Below, piece by piece: positions 35,472 through 44,182 of a DNA stretch of 64,000 bases (its first letter is position 1; the number at the start of each line of letters is the position of its first letter). The DNA is from Sphingomonas corticis (GTDB lineage Bacteria > Pseudomonadota > Alphaproteobacteria > Sphingomonadales > Sphingomonadaceae): NCBI RefSeq assembly GCF_012035195.1, contig NZ_JAAVJH010000004.1, positions 186,001 through 250,000 of the forward strand, given 5' to 3'. The translations under genes and the position numbers were made by a program. Below the pieces are notes generated by a model that did no database searches, had not been told where the DNA came from, and was given only the letters and a program-made list of their open reading frames with translations.

Positions 35472-37120
35472 GATCGGCTCTCTCGCCGCTCGCGCAGGCG
35501 GCGGCGTGTCAGAAGGAAGGCGAGATAGGCGAAGGTCAACCCGCTGAGCAGCGCGATCAGCCGGAAGACGTCGTTGTAGGCGAGGATGTTGGCCTCCCGC
35601 GTGGCGGCCTGCGACAGCAGCGCGCCGCCTTCCGCGCGTGCCAGCGCCGGATCGCCGACGACGCGGCCGACCCCGGCCGATCCCGCCGCCAGCCGCGCCT
35701 GCACCAGCGGATTGGTCGGCTCGATCGTCTCGACCAGCGCCGCGCTGTTCGCCTTCTCGCGCACCACCTGATAGGTGCCGAGCAGCGCCGAACCGCCCAG
35801 CCCGCCGATCGAGTTGACGATGCCGAACAGCGCGATGAAGCTGATGATGTGGCCGGTTCCCGCCGCTAGCGCGCGCGTCATGCCGAACAGCAGCGCGGGG
35901 CCGAGGAAGAAGGCGGCGGAGAAGGCGATCAGCGCCTGCGTGACGTACAATTGCGGCGCGCGCGTCAGGCTGGTCGCGTGCGAATCGACGAAGGACGCGA
36001 TCGCGACGAGCCCGATGGCGAGCATGATCGGATGGGTCAGCCGCGCGGGATCGATCGTGATCGCGCTCAGCGCCACGCCGGCCACGGTGGCGGCGAAGAC
36101 GATCAGGAAGAAGACGATCAGCTGGTCGTTGGTCTGCCCCAGCACGGTCAGCAGCCCGACCGCGCCATAGGTCTGTTCGGACAGGACGATGCGCGCCATG
36201 ATCGTGACGATGGCGAAGCGCACGATGTCCGCGCTCGCCAGCCAGCGGGTGTTGAGCAGCGGATTGGCGCGGCGATGCTCGATCGCCAGCGCGGCCACCA
36301 GCATGGGGATCGCCGCCAGCAGCGCCCAGCCGATCCACGGCGCCTGCGTCCACCACACGATGCGGCCCAGGCCCAGCACCGCCGCGAACAGCGCCATCGC
36401 CCCGGCGAACAGCGGAAAGGTGACGAAGTCCAGCTTCTCGAACGCGCGGATCCGCACCGTGGGCGGCAGGCGGAAGGCGAGCACGGCGGCGAGGCTGAGC
36501 GTCGCCAGGCCGAGCTCGAACAGGTAGAGCGTGCGCCACTGGCTCATCGCCAGCAGCTCGGGCGAGAACAGCCGGGCCAGCGGCGTCGCGCATTGCGGGA
36601 TGCCGATGCCCACCACCACCGCACGCAGCCGCCACTCCGCCGGAAAGGCTTGCATCAGGTAATAGAGCGCCAGGCTGGAGAGCGGGGCGCCGGCCATGCC
36701 GCTGGCCGCGCGCACGAGGATGGCGGAGCCGAAGTCGCGCACGAACAGGTGGGCGAAGGTGAAGGCGACGTAGAGGACGAGGAAGATGATCGCGAAGGGA
36801 CGCAGGCCGAACTGCTGCCGGAACTTGATGAGCAGCAGGTTGATGCTGACGTTCGTCATCACGTAGACGGTCGGCAGCCACGCGACCTGCGCCGGGTCGA
36901 GGCCCAATGAGCCGCCCAGCGTCGCCGTGTTGGCGGCGACCAGCGCGTTGCCGAACCCGCCCGTCAGTCCGACGAGGATCGCGACCAGCGCGTAGGCGAT
37001 GCGCCGGTGGCCCGGATGCGCGGGCGAGCCGGGCGAGCCGGGCATCGTCGGCAGCTCATGCGGCGCGAACGCCCACTGCTCCTCGGCGAGGAAATCTCTG
37101 AGTCGCCGAACGAGCGCCAT
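35468..37120 (-). CDS. EmrB/DHA2 family multidrug MFS transporter
   Basis: A 550-residue proton antiporter with about 14 predicted membrane helices, the DHA2 layout. It has an extended cytoplasmic N-terminus (about 35 residues, Pro/Gly-rich, PGSPGSPAHPG) and a large periplasmic loop near the C-terminus (about 465-520), as in EmrB relatives. It heads the emrB-emrA-nodT operon. No dedicated regulator is adjacent; the 72 bases upstream run into the end of the tolC-like gene, so read-through from the ABC operon is possible. Confidence 0.9.
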   Translation of the reverse strand: MALVRRLRDFLAEEQWAFAPHELPTMPGSPGSPAHPGHRRIAYALVAILVGLTGGFGNALVAANTATLGGSLGLDPAQVAWLPTVYVMTNVSINLLLIKFRQQFGLRPFAIIFLVLYVAFTFAHLFVRDFGSAILVRAASGMAGAPLSSLALYYLMQAFPAEWRLRAVVVGIGIPQCATPLARLFSPELLAMSQWRTLYLFELGLATLSLAAVLAFRLPPTVRIRAFEKLDFVTFPLFAGAMALFAAVLGLGRIVWWTQAPWIGWALLAAIPMLVAALAIEHRRANPLLNTRWLASADIVRFAIVTIMARIVLSEQTYGAVGLLTVLGQTNDQLIVFFLIVFAATVAGVALSAITIDPARLTHPIMLAIGLVAIASFVDSHATSLTRAPQLYVTQALIAFSAAFFLGPALLFGMTRALAAGTGHIISFIALFGIVNSIGGLGGSALLGTYQVVREKANSAALVETIEPTNPLVQARLAAGSAGVGRVVGDPALARAEGGALLSQAATREANILAYNDVFRLIALLSGLTFAYLAFLLTRRRLRERRESRS

Positions 37121-37192
37121 GGGGGTCCTTACGACCGTGACGCGCGTCGGTCACCAAGGTGCGTCATGCGCGGCCGGCGTGCCGACCCGCCG

Positions 37193-38443
37193 CTACCGGT
37201 ACGCGGCCGGCGTCATCCGCCCGGTGGCGCGCAGCAGCCCCGCCTGCGCCACCAGCACGTCCGACCGCGCGCGGGCGACGTCCAGCTGGGCGGCGCGGAA
37301 GCTCTGGTCCGCGATCAGGATGTCGATGGTGGAGCGCAGGCCGAAGCCGTATTCGGCGCGCACGCCCTTCAGCGCGAGGTCCGCCGCCTTCAGCCCCTCG
37401 ATCCCGGCGGCGAGGCGCGTGTTCGCCGCGGTCAGCGCGGCCCAGGCGGAGTCCGCGCCGCGCACCGCCTCCCGCGCGGCGGCGTCCACGGCGAAGCGAT
37501 CGGCGCGCCAGTTGGCCTGCGCCTGCCGCACCCGCGCCGCCACCAGTCCGCCGGTCAGCAGCGGCACGCGCAGCGTCACCCCGGCATTGCCTTCGAAGGC
37601 GAAGCCGCGCCAACCGCCATCGGCGGAGCGGATGCCGCGGCCGTAGCCGCCGGTCAGGTCCAGCGCGGGGGCACCGTCCGCGCGCGCCAGGTCGATCCGC
37701 GCCGCGGATGCGTCCAGCACGCGGCGGTTGGCGAGCAGCAGCGGGCTCGCCTCCTCCGCCGCGGCGCGGGCGTCGGCCAGCGTGCGTGGCAGGACGGGCG
37801 CGGTGTCGCCCTCGCTGGCCAGCGTGCCGGCGTCGCGCCCGACGATCGCCCGATAGGCGGCCTGCGCGGTCGCCAGCGCGCCCTCGGCATCGGCCAGGTT
37901 GGCGACGATGCTGGCGCGCTGCGCCTCCAGCTGCGCGACGTCGGTCAGCGTCGACTGGCCGAGGCCGAAGCGCGACCGCGATTCCTCCACCTGCCGGTCG
38001 AGCCGCGCGATGCCGACGTGCGCCACGTCCACTGCCTGCTGGCTGAACAGCAGGCCGGCGTAGACCGCCACCACCTGCTCCAGCACCGCCGCCTCGGTGT
38101 CGCGCAGGCCCTGCGCGCCGGCCGCTACGTCGGCGGTGGCGGCGCGCACCGCCGCGGGCACGCGGCCCCCGGTGAAGATCGGCAGCGCCGCGTTCACCCC
38201 GGCGGTCGCCGCACGACCGTAACCGAGGTCGTCGTAGCGCGCGTCGCCGGTGGCGGCGGCGGTCAGCCGGCCCGCGGCGCGCGCCTGTTCCGGCGTCTGC
38301 GCCAGCGCCTCCTGCCGGGCGCGGGCCGCGGCGAGCGCGGGATTGCCCGCCCACGCCTGCGCCAGCGCGTCGCGCAGCGTCTCCGCCCGCGCCGGCGCAG
38401 CGAGCGTGAGCGCCACCGCCAGCCACCGTGCCGGCCTAGTCAT
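37193..38443 (-). CDS. TolC family outer-membrane protein
   Basis: A 416-residue TolC-like channel with a cleavable signal peptide (residues 1-20, ending ARA) and two OEP repeats of long amphipathic helices. Unlike the NodT protein next door it has no lipobox. It overlaps the permease gene by 8 bases, so it belongs to the MacAB-like ABC system transcribed from 42841 and presumably supplies its outer-membrane exit. Confidence 0.9.
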   Translation of the reverse strand: MTRPARWLAVALTLAAPARAETLRDALAQAWAGNPALAAARARQEALAQTPEQARAAGRLTAAATGDARYDDLGYGRAATAGVNAALPIFTGGRVPAAVRAATADVAAGAQGLRDTEAAVLEQVVAVYAGLLFSQQAVDVAHVGIARLDRQVEESRSRFGLGQSTLTDVAQLEAQRASIVANLADAEGALATAQAAYRAIVGRDAGTLASEGDTAPVLPRTLADARAAAEEASPLLLANRRVLDASAARIDLARADGAPALDLTGGYGRGIRSADGGWRGFAFEGNAGVTLRVPLLTGGLVAARVRQAQANWRADRFAVDAAAREAVRGADSAWAALTAANTRLAAGIEGLKAADLALKGVRAEYGFGLRSTIDILIADQSFRAAQLDVARARSDVLVAQAGLLRATGRMTPAAYR

Positions 38444-40850
38444 GGCGCAGCGCCCAGGCCGGGGCGGCGCGGCTCGCGCGCAGCGACTGGCCCAGCACGG
38501 TCAACACCGCGATCACGATGGCGAGCAGGCTGGCGCCGACGAAGTAGAGCGGCGACAGCGCGATCCGGTCGCCGAACCCCGCCAGCCAGGTGCGCATCGC
38601 GACGAAGGCGAGCGGCCAGGCGACCAGGTTCGCGATCAGCACCGGGCGCAGGAACTGGCCGACCAGCAGCTTCACGATGTCGGCGGAGGACGCGCCCAGC
38701 GTCTTCCTGATGCCGATCTCCTTCACCCGCCGCGCGGTGTTGAAGGACGCCAGACCCCACAAGCCGACGCAGCCGATCAGCACCGCCAGTCCCGCCCCGA
38801 TCGCGAACAGGCGCGTGGCGCGGTCGTCGGCGGCGTAGAATTGCGCGAGCCGCTGGTCGGCGGTCTCCGCTTCGAACGGCACCTGCGGTACCAGCCGGCG
38901 CCAGATGTCGCGAACGCCGTCGATCACCGCGCGGGCATCGCCGAGGTGGCGCACCGTGGCGATCGTCGTTCCCGCCTTTTCCGCCTCGCGATAGTACAGG
39001 TAATAGGTCGGTGCCGAGGGGTCGCGCGGCGAGCCGAAGCGCAGGTCGTCGACGACGCCGATGATGGTGCGGGGGCGGTTGCCGCCCACCGTCTTCCCGA
39101 TCGCGTCCTGCGGCGTGCGGAAGCCGAGCACCGCCAGCGCGGTGCGGTTGACGACGATCTTCAGCCCGTCCGCGCTCTTGCGCGGCTGCGCGTCGTCGTC
39201 GCGGCGCGCATCGTCGAACAGGCGCCCCGCGATCAGTCGCGCCCCATAGGTGTCGAAGAAGCGCGGGCCGGTGACGATCCAGCGCAGCGACGGGCCGTCG
39301 CCCGCCACGCCGGGCAGCGGGACGTTGTCGCTGTTCTTCTCGCCGCTCTCTCCGACGACGTCGTTGGCCAGGGCGACGTCGGTCACGCCGGGCAGCCGCC
39401 GGATCGCCTCGGTGACGGCGCGCCGCCGCTCCGGCGTGACGAGCGTGTCGCGCATCGACAGCACGGTGACGAGCCCGTCGCGTGCGTAGCCGAGGTCGGT
39501 CTGCCGGACGTGGCGCGTCTGCGCGAGCAGCACCACCGTGCCGATCGTGAAGGCGATGGCCAGGCCGAACTGGAACACCACCAGTGCCTCGCGCACCCGC
39601 GCGCCGGCGCGCCCGCCACCGGGCGAGCGGGCGGAGGCGAGCACCGCGGCCGCAGGATAGCGCGAGAGAAGCAGCGCCGGGTAGAAGCCCGCCGCCACAC
39701 CCACGACCGCGACCAGCAGCGCCAGCGCGGGCACCACCACCGCGTAGGGGATCGCCAGCGCCAGTCCGCCCGCCGCATTGACCAGCGGCAGGCCCAGCTC
39801 GGCGAGGATCAGCCCGGCCAGCGCGGCGGTCGCGACGGTCAGCACCGCCTCGCCGACGAATTGCCGCATCAGCGCCGCGCGGCTGGCGCCCAGCACCTTG
39901 CGCATCGCCACCTCGCGCGCGCGCAGCCCGGCCCGCGCCGTGGCGAGGTTCACGTAGTTGACGATCGCGATCAGCAGGGTGAGCAGACCGACGAGTCCCA
40001 GCGTCGTCACCGTGATCTTGCGGCTGGCGCTCGCGCTTCCCTCGGGTTCGAGATGGAGGCGGTCGAGCGCCAGCAGGTCGATATTGATGATCTTCGTCGC
40101 GTCCTTGCCCATGTCGGCGAAGGCGCGCCGCTTCACGAATGCCGGCATCTTCTGTTCGAAGGCGCGGGCCGCCTGCGCGCTGTCGAACCGCAGGTAGGTC
40201 GACAGCGACGTGCTGCCCCAGTGGAACCAGTTTTCCTGCGGTGGCGTCGACGGGATGCGCGTGAGCACCGTCATCTTCAGGTCGGTGTTGCGCGGCAGAT
40301 CGGCGAATACGCCGGTGACGCGATAGGTGACGGGAGCGTCCACCGCGACCGTCAGCGTCTGGCCGACGGGATCGGTGGAGCCGAAATACTTGCGTGCCGC
40401 CGTCTCGCTGATGACCGCGCCGGTCGGATCGGCGAGCGCGGTGGCCTTGTCCCCGCGAACCATCGGCAGGTCGAACACGCGGAAGAAGTCGGCATCGACC
40501 TGAACCCCGTCCTCCTTGTTGGCCACCCCGCCGCGGATCACGATGCCGCCGGGCCGGATGCGCGTGCCGACCAACCCGGGAAAGTCCTGCTTCATCTGCT
40601 CCAGCAGGCCGCCCATCGTATAGGGATAGGCGCCGTTGAACGGGCTGCCCTCCAGCGACCAGATCGTCCGGACGGCGTAGATGCCCTCGGACTTGGGCAG
40701 CCACTTCTCGAAGCTGGTCTCGAAGCGGACGTAGAGGCCGAGGACGAGGAACACGGCGATGCCGACGGCCAGCCCGCCGATATTGAACGCCGCGTACAGG
40801 CGGTGGCGGGTCAGCGCGCGGTAGAAGGAGACCAGGGCGGAAGCGTTCAT
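38436..40850 (-). CDS. ABC transporter permease, MacB/FtsX type
   Basis: A 804-residue permease with two FtsX-like units: an N-terminal helix near residues 20-40, a large periplasmic (MacB core) domain, three helices around 280-400, then a second copy with helix near 425-445, periplasmic domain and three C-terminal helices. The conserved cytoplasmic REVAMRKVLGASR and KEIGIRKTLGASS motifs occur once per unit. There is no ATPase domain; that is the next gene. Such duplicated permeases occur in MacAB-like exporters of peptides or toxic compounds. It is 13 bases from the ATPase gene. Confidence 0.9.
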   Translation of the reverse strand: MNASALVSFYRALTRHRLYAAFNIGGLAVGIAVFLVLGLYVRFETSFEKWLPKSEGIYAVRTIWSLEGSPFNGAYPYTMGGLLEQMKQDFPGLVGTRIRPGGIVIRGGVANKEDGVQVDADFFRVFDLPMVRGDKATALADPTGAVISETAARKYFGSTDPVGQTLTVAVDAPVTYRVTGVFADLPRNTDLKMTVLTRIPSTPPQENWFHWGSTSLSTYLRFDSAQAARAFEQKMPAFVKRRAFADMGKDATKIINIDLLALDRLHLEPEGSASASRKITVTTLGLVGLLTLLIAIVNYVNLATARAGLRAREVAMRKVLGASRAALMRQFVGEAVLTVATAALAGLILAELGLPLVNAAGGLALAIPYAVVVPALALLVAVVGVAAGFYPALLLSRYPAAAVLASARSPGGGRAGARVREALVVFQFGLAIAFTIGTVVLLAQTRHVRQTDLGYARDGLVTVLSMRDTLVTPERRRAVTEAIRRLPGVTDVALANDVVGESGEKNSDNVPLPGVAGDGPSLRWIVTGPRFFDTYGARLIAGRLFDDARRDDDAQPRKSADGLKIVVNRTALAVLGFRTPQDAIGKTVGGNRPRTIIGVVDDLRFGSPRDPSAPTYYLYYREAEKAGTTIATVRHLGDARAVIDGVRDIWRRLVPQVPFEAETADQRLAQFYAADDRATRLFAIGAGLAVLIGCVGLWGLASFNTARRVKEIGIRKTLGASSADIVKLLVGQFLRPVLIANLVAWPLAFVAMRTWLAGFGDRIALSPLYFVGASLLAIVIAVLTVLGQSLRASRAAPAWALRHD

Positions 40851-40863
40851 CGTCGGGCTCCCG

Positions 40864-41541
40864 TCAGATCGCGCGCGCGGCGCTGGCGACGATGCGGCCG
40901 TCGAGCATGTCGATGCGGCGCTTGGCCATGTCGGCGTGGCTGGGCGAGTGGGTGACCATCACGATCGTCGTGCCCGCGTCGTTCAGGCCGGAGAGGATGT
41001 TCATCACCTGCTCGCCGTTGGCGAGGTCCAGGTTGCCGGTCGGCTCGTCCGCCAGGATCAGCTGCGGATCGCCGACGATGGCGCGCGCGATCGCCGCGCG
41101 CTGCTGCTGGCCGCCGGAGAGCTGGTGCGGAAAGTGGCGCGCCCGGTGCGCGATGCCGACCTTGTCCATCGCCGCCGCCACCCGCGCGCGCCGGTCCCCG
41201 GCATCACTGCGATAGGCGAGGCCGAGCGCGACATTCTCCTCGATGGTCAGCTCGTCGATCAGGTTGAAGCTCTGGAACACGAAGCCCAGGGTCGTGCCGC
41301 GGAAGCGCGCCAGCGCGGTTTCGTCCAGCACCGCCAGGTCGCGGTCGCCGAACAGGTAGCGGCCCGCCGTGGGCCGGTCGACCGTGCCCAGCGTGTTGAG
41401 CAGGGTCGACTTGCCGCAGCCCGACGGTCCCATGATGGCGAGGAACTCGCCGCGCTCGACGTGCAGGTCGATGTCGGCCAGCGCGGTCGTCTCCACCTCG
41501 TCGGAGACGTAGCGGCGCTGGATGCCTTCCATGCGGATCAT
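40864..41541 (-). CDS. ABC transporter ATP-binding protein, MacB/LolD type
   Basis: A 225-residue ATPase: Walker [10 protein letters not shown] (38-46), Q-loop Q90, signature LSGGQ (141-145), Walker B with D165-E166 and the H-loop H198. All catalytic residues are intact. It powers the adjacent FtsX-type permease. Thirteen bases separate it from the adaptor gene upstream. Confidence 0.93.
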   Translation of the reverse strand: MIRMEGIQRRYVSDEVETTALADIDLHVERGEFLAIMGPSGCGKSTLLNTLGTVDRPTAGRYLFGDRDLAVLDETALARFRGTTLGFVFQSFNLIDELTIEENVALGLAYRSDAGDRRARVAAAMDKVGIAHRARHFPHQLSGGQQQRAAIARAIVGDPQLILADEPTGNLDLANGEQVMNILSGLNDAGTTIVMVTHSPSHADMAKRRIDMLDGRIVASAARAI

Positions 41542-41554
41542 CGTGTTCGAACCC

Positions 41555-42841
41555 CTACCGGATGTTGAGGATGTCGCCCTTCACGGACGAGGTGTTGCTG
41601 GTGACGATGCGCTCGCCGGGATTGAGGCCGGACAGGATCTCCACCTGCTCGGGATTGCGGCGCCCGGTCTTCACCGCGCGGCGACGGGCGTGGGTGCCGT
41701 CCGCGTCGAGGACGAAGGCGCTGGCGCCCCCGCCCGCCTCCAGCCAGCCGCCGACGGGGGCGACGACCGCCCGGCTCGCCGCGCCCAGCGTGATGCGCAG
41801 GTCCAGCGTCTGTCCGCGGTTGAGCCCCGCAGGCGCGGCGCGGTCGAAGGTCAGCTCCGCGCGGAAGCGGCCTTCCTTGACCGCGGGCAGCACCTTGGAC
41901 ACCGTCAGCATCGCGCCGTCCGCGGTGCGCGCCTTCTGCCCCACGACGACGCGGCCGAGAAAATATTCGTCCACGTCCGCTTCCAGCTTCCACGATCCCT
42001 CGCTGTCGACCTGGCCGGCGGGATCACCGGGCTTCAGCGCCTGGCCCGGCTGAAGCGTGAAGTTGGTGAGCCGCCCGCCCGCCGGCGCGCGGATCGTCAG
42101 CGTGGAGAGGCCCGCGCGCACCGCGGCGAGATTCCCCGACAGCCGCGACTGCGTCTCCGCCAGCCGCGCCGACTGCGTGGCGGTGATCCGTGCCTCCGTC
42201 GCGCGCCCGCTGCGCAGCTGCGACAGTCGCCGTGCCTGATAGGCGGCTTCCTCCTCGAAGCTCTTCACCCCGGCGTCGGACAGGAAGCCCTTGTCGTGCA
42301 GCTGCTGGCGGATGACGAGGTCCCGCCGCGCCTTGATGAGGTCGTATTCCGCCTGCGCCACCTGTGCCGCGCGGTCGAGCCGGTTGCGCTCGATCCCCAT
42401 GCCCTCGCTGGCGACGCCGCCCAGCTGGCTGGCGATCTGCGCCTCGCGCGTCAGCACGTCCAGCTTCAGCGTGGGATTGGCGAGCACGGCGAGCGGCTGG
42501 CCTTCCGCCACGATGGCGCCGTCCTGCGCCAGCAGCCGCTCCACCTGCCCGCCGGACAGCACGCCGACCAGCGTCGTCAGCCGCGGTGCCACCGTCGCGC
42601 GCAGCGGCAGATAGTCGTCGAACGCGGCGCGCGCGACGGTGCCGATCTCCACGTCCTCGGCGGCAATGTCGGTCGATCCCGCGGACGGCAGCACCCGCCA
42701 CAGCGCGACCGCGGCGACCAGCAACACGACCGCGATCAACAGGCCACGCCGCCGCCACCACGGCGGCGCGGCGCGCGCGACCGGCCGGTCCATGCCCGCG
42801 CCGGGAGAGGTGCTTGCGCCCATGCTGTGTTCGGTCATCAT
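41555..42841 (-). CDS. Periplasmic adaptor subunit of a MacA/RND type efflux pump
   Basis: A 428-residue HlyD/MacA-like adaptor with one N-terminal membrane anchor (about residues 34-52) and a lipoyl/barrel region, with a coiled-coil hairpin from about 120 to 220 (ARRDLVIRQQLHDKGFLSDAG). First gene of the adaptor-ATPase-permease-TolC operon. It is divergent from the two-component regulator with 42 bases between start codons as drawn (126 if the regulator starts at 42968), so its promoter lies among the tandem dyads at 42922-42958 or just before them. Confidence 0.88.
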   Translation of the reverse strand: MMTEHSMGASTSPGAGMDRPVARAAPPWWRRRGLLIAVVLLVAAVALWRVLPSAGSTDIAAEDVEIGTVARAAFDDYLPLRATVAPRLTTLVGVLSGGQVERLLAQDGAIVAEGQPLAVLANPTLKLDVLTREAQIASQLGGVASEGMGIERNRLDRAAQVAQAEYDLIKARRDLVIRQQLHDKGFLSDAGVKSFEEEAAYQARRLSQLRSGRATEARITATQSARLAETQSRLSGNLAAVRAGLSTLTIRAPAGGRLTNFTLQPGQALKPGDPAGQVDSEGSWKLEADVDEYFLGRVVVGQKARTADGAMLTVSKVLPAVKEGRFRAELTFDRAAPAGLNRGQTLDLRITLGAASRAVVAPVGGWLEAGGGASAFVLDADGTHARRRAVKTGRRNPEQVEILSGLNPGERIVTSNTSSVKGDILNIR

Positions 42842-42883
42842 GCGGCCAGTGTCGCCGACGCCGGACGAAAAACCTAAACGACG

Positions 42884-44182
42884 ATGAACAAAGACTTTTC
42901 ACCCGATGACGCGAGCGGCGTCCGTCCACCACCGGACGCACCGTCCACCAATGGACGGCCGCGGGGCGTGTCAAGCGCGCTGTCGATCCTGCTGATCGAC
43001 GACAATCGCCACGTCGCCGAATCGCTGGCGCTGGCGGTGCGGCTCGCCGGACATCGGCTGGATCACGCCGACGGACCGGAGGCGGCGCTGTCGCTGCTGG
43101 CGGCGCGGCGCTTCGACGCGGTCCTGCTGGACCTGAACTACGCCGCCGGTCGCACCGACGGGGCCGAGGGGCTGGCGCTGCTGGCGCGACTGCTCGCCGA
43201 CGATCCCGCCGCGCGCGTCGTCGTCATCACCGCGCACAGCGGCATCCGCGTCGCGGTGGCCGCGATGCGCGCGGGCGCGCGCGACTTCGTGATGAAGCCG
43301 TGGCGCAACGCGGATTTGTTGGCGACCGTGGAGGCGGCAGCGCGCCGGCCGTTGGCCGAGCCGGCAGCGCCGTCGCCGCCGCTGGCGGAGCCGCCGGTCC
43401 GGCTGATCGGCGAGAGCGCGGCGATGGCGCGGGTGCGCGAGCTGGTCCGCCGCATCGGTCCGACGATGGCCGGCGTGGTCGTCACCGGCGCGCCGGGCAC
43501 GGGACGCGGGCTGGTCGCCGCGGCCGTCCACGCCGCCTCCGCGCGCGGCGACACGCCGATGACGATCGTCGACGCGCGCGACGCGCTGGCGCTCGACCGG
43601 ATGGGCGCGGCGCACGGCACGCTGCTGCTGCGCCACGCCGACCGGCTGGGCGACGTGGAGCAGGAGCGGCTGCGCTACCGCTTGCCCGACGATGCGCGCT
43701 GCATCGCCGTCGCCGATGACGCCGCGGCGATCGTACCCGCGCTGGCGCGGCGCATCGCGACGATCGAGATCGCGGTGCCGCGCCTTTCCGAGCGGGAGGG
43801 GGACGCGCTGCTGCTCGCGCGCCACTTCGTTCGCCTCGCCGCCGCGCGCCACGCGCGGCCCGCCCCGCGGCTGACCGCGGCGGCCGAGGCGGCCGTGCTG
43901 GCGGCCCGCTGGCCCGACGAGGTGCGCGGCCTGGCCACCGCGGTGGAGCGCGCGGTGCTGCTGGGCGACGGCGAGTGGATCGACGCCGCGGATCTGCGGC
44001 CCGCCGCGCCGGCGCTGTCTCCCGCGGCGGAGCCTGCGTCCCGCTTCGACCTGGACGAGAACGAGCGCGCCGTGATCGAGGCGGCGCTTCGCGAGCATCG
44101 CCACAACGTCACCCACGCCGCGACCGCGCTGGGGCTGAGCCGCGGCGCGCTGTACCGCCGCATGGCGCGCCATGGCCTCTGA
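42884..44182 (+). CDS. NtrC-like response regulator with degenerate AAA+ domain
   Basis: A 432-residue protein with a receiver (D39-D40, phosphoacceptor D83, K near 133 in VMKPW), an AAA+-like middle and a Fis-type DNA-binding end (residues about 390-432, AATALGLSRGALYRRMARHGL). The middle domain is shrunken: Walker A reads GAPGTGRG (lysine lost), Walker B reads GTLLLRHADRL instead of GTLFLDE, and the GAFTGA loop that contacts sigma-54 is gone. It is therefore unlikely to drive sigma-54; it probably acts as a classical activator or repressor. A GTG at 42968 (codon 29) may be the real start, because codons 1-28 are unconserved-looking and overlay two palindromes. It overlaps the kinase gene by 11 bases. 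Confidence 0.85.
   Translation: MNKDFSPDDASGVRPPPDAPSTNGRPRGVSSALSILLIDDNRHVAESLALAVRLAGHRLDHADGPEAALSLLAARRFDAVLLDLNYAAGRTDGAEGLALLARLLADDPAARVVVITAHSGIRVAVAAMRAGARDFVMKPWRNADLLATVEAAARRPLAEPAAPSPPLAEPPVRLIGESAAMARVRELVRRIGPTMAGVVVTGAPGTGRGLVAAAVHAASARGDTPMTIVDARDALALDRMGAAHGTLLLRHADRLGDVEQERLRYRLPDDARCIAVADDAAAIVPALARRIATIEIAVPRLSEREGDALLLARHFVRLAAARHARPAPRLTAAAEAAVLAARWPDEVRGLATAVERAVLLGDGEWIDAADLRPAAPALSPAAEPASRFDLDENERAVIEAALREHRHNVTHAATALGLSRGALYRRMARHGL
42922..42958. promoter_or_regulatory. Tandem dyads between the efflux operon and its regulator
   Basis: Two related 18-19-base dyads spaced 19 bases apart, both starting CCGTCCACCA (42922 and 42941). The second is perfect: CCGTCCA, four bases, TGGACGG (42941-42958). 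The first pairs CGTCC or GTCC with GGACG. A head-to-tail pair with about two helical turns of spacing is what a dimeric response regulator would bind; the DNA is also codons 14-25 of the regulator as drawn. Confidence 0.55.
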
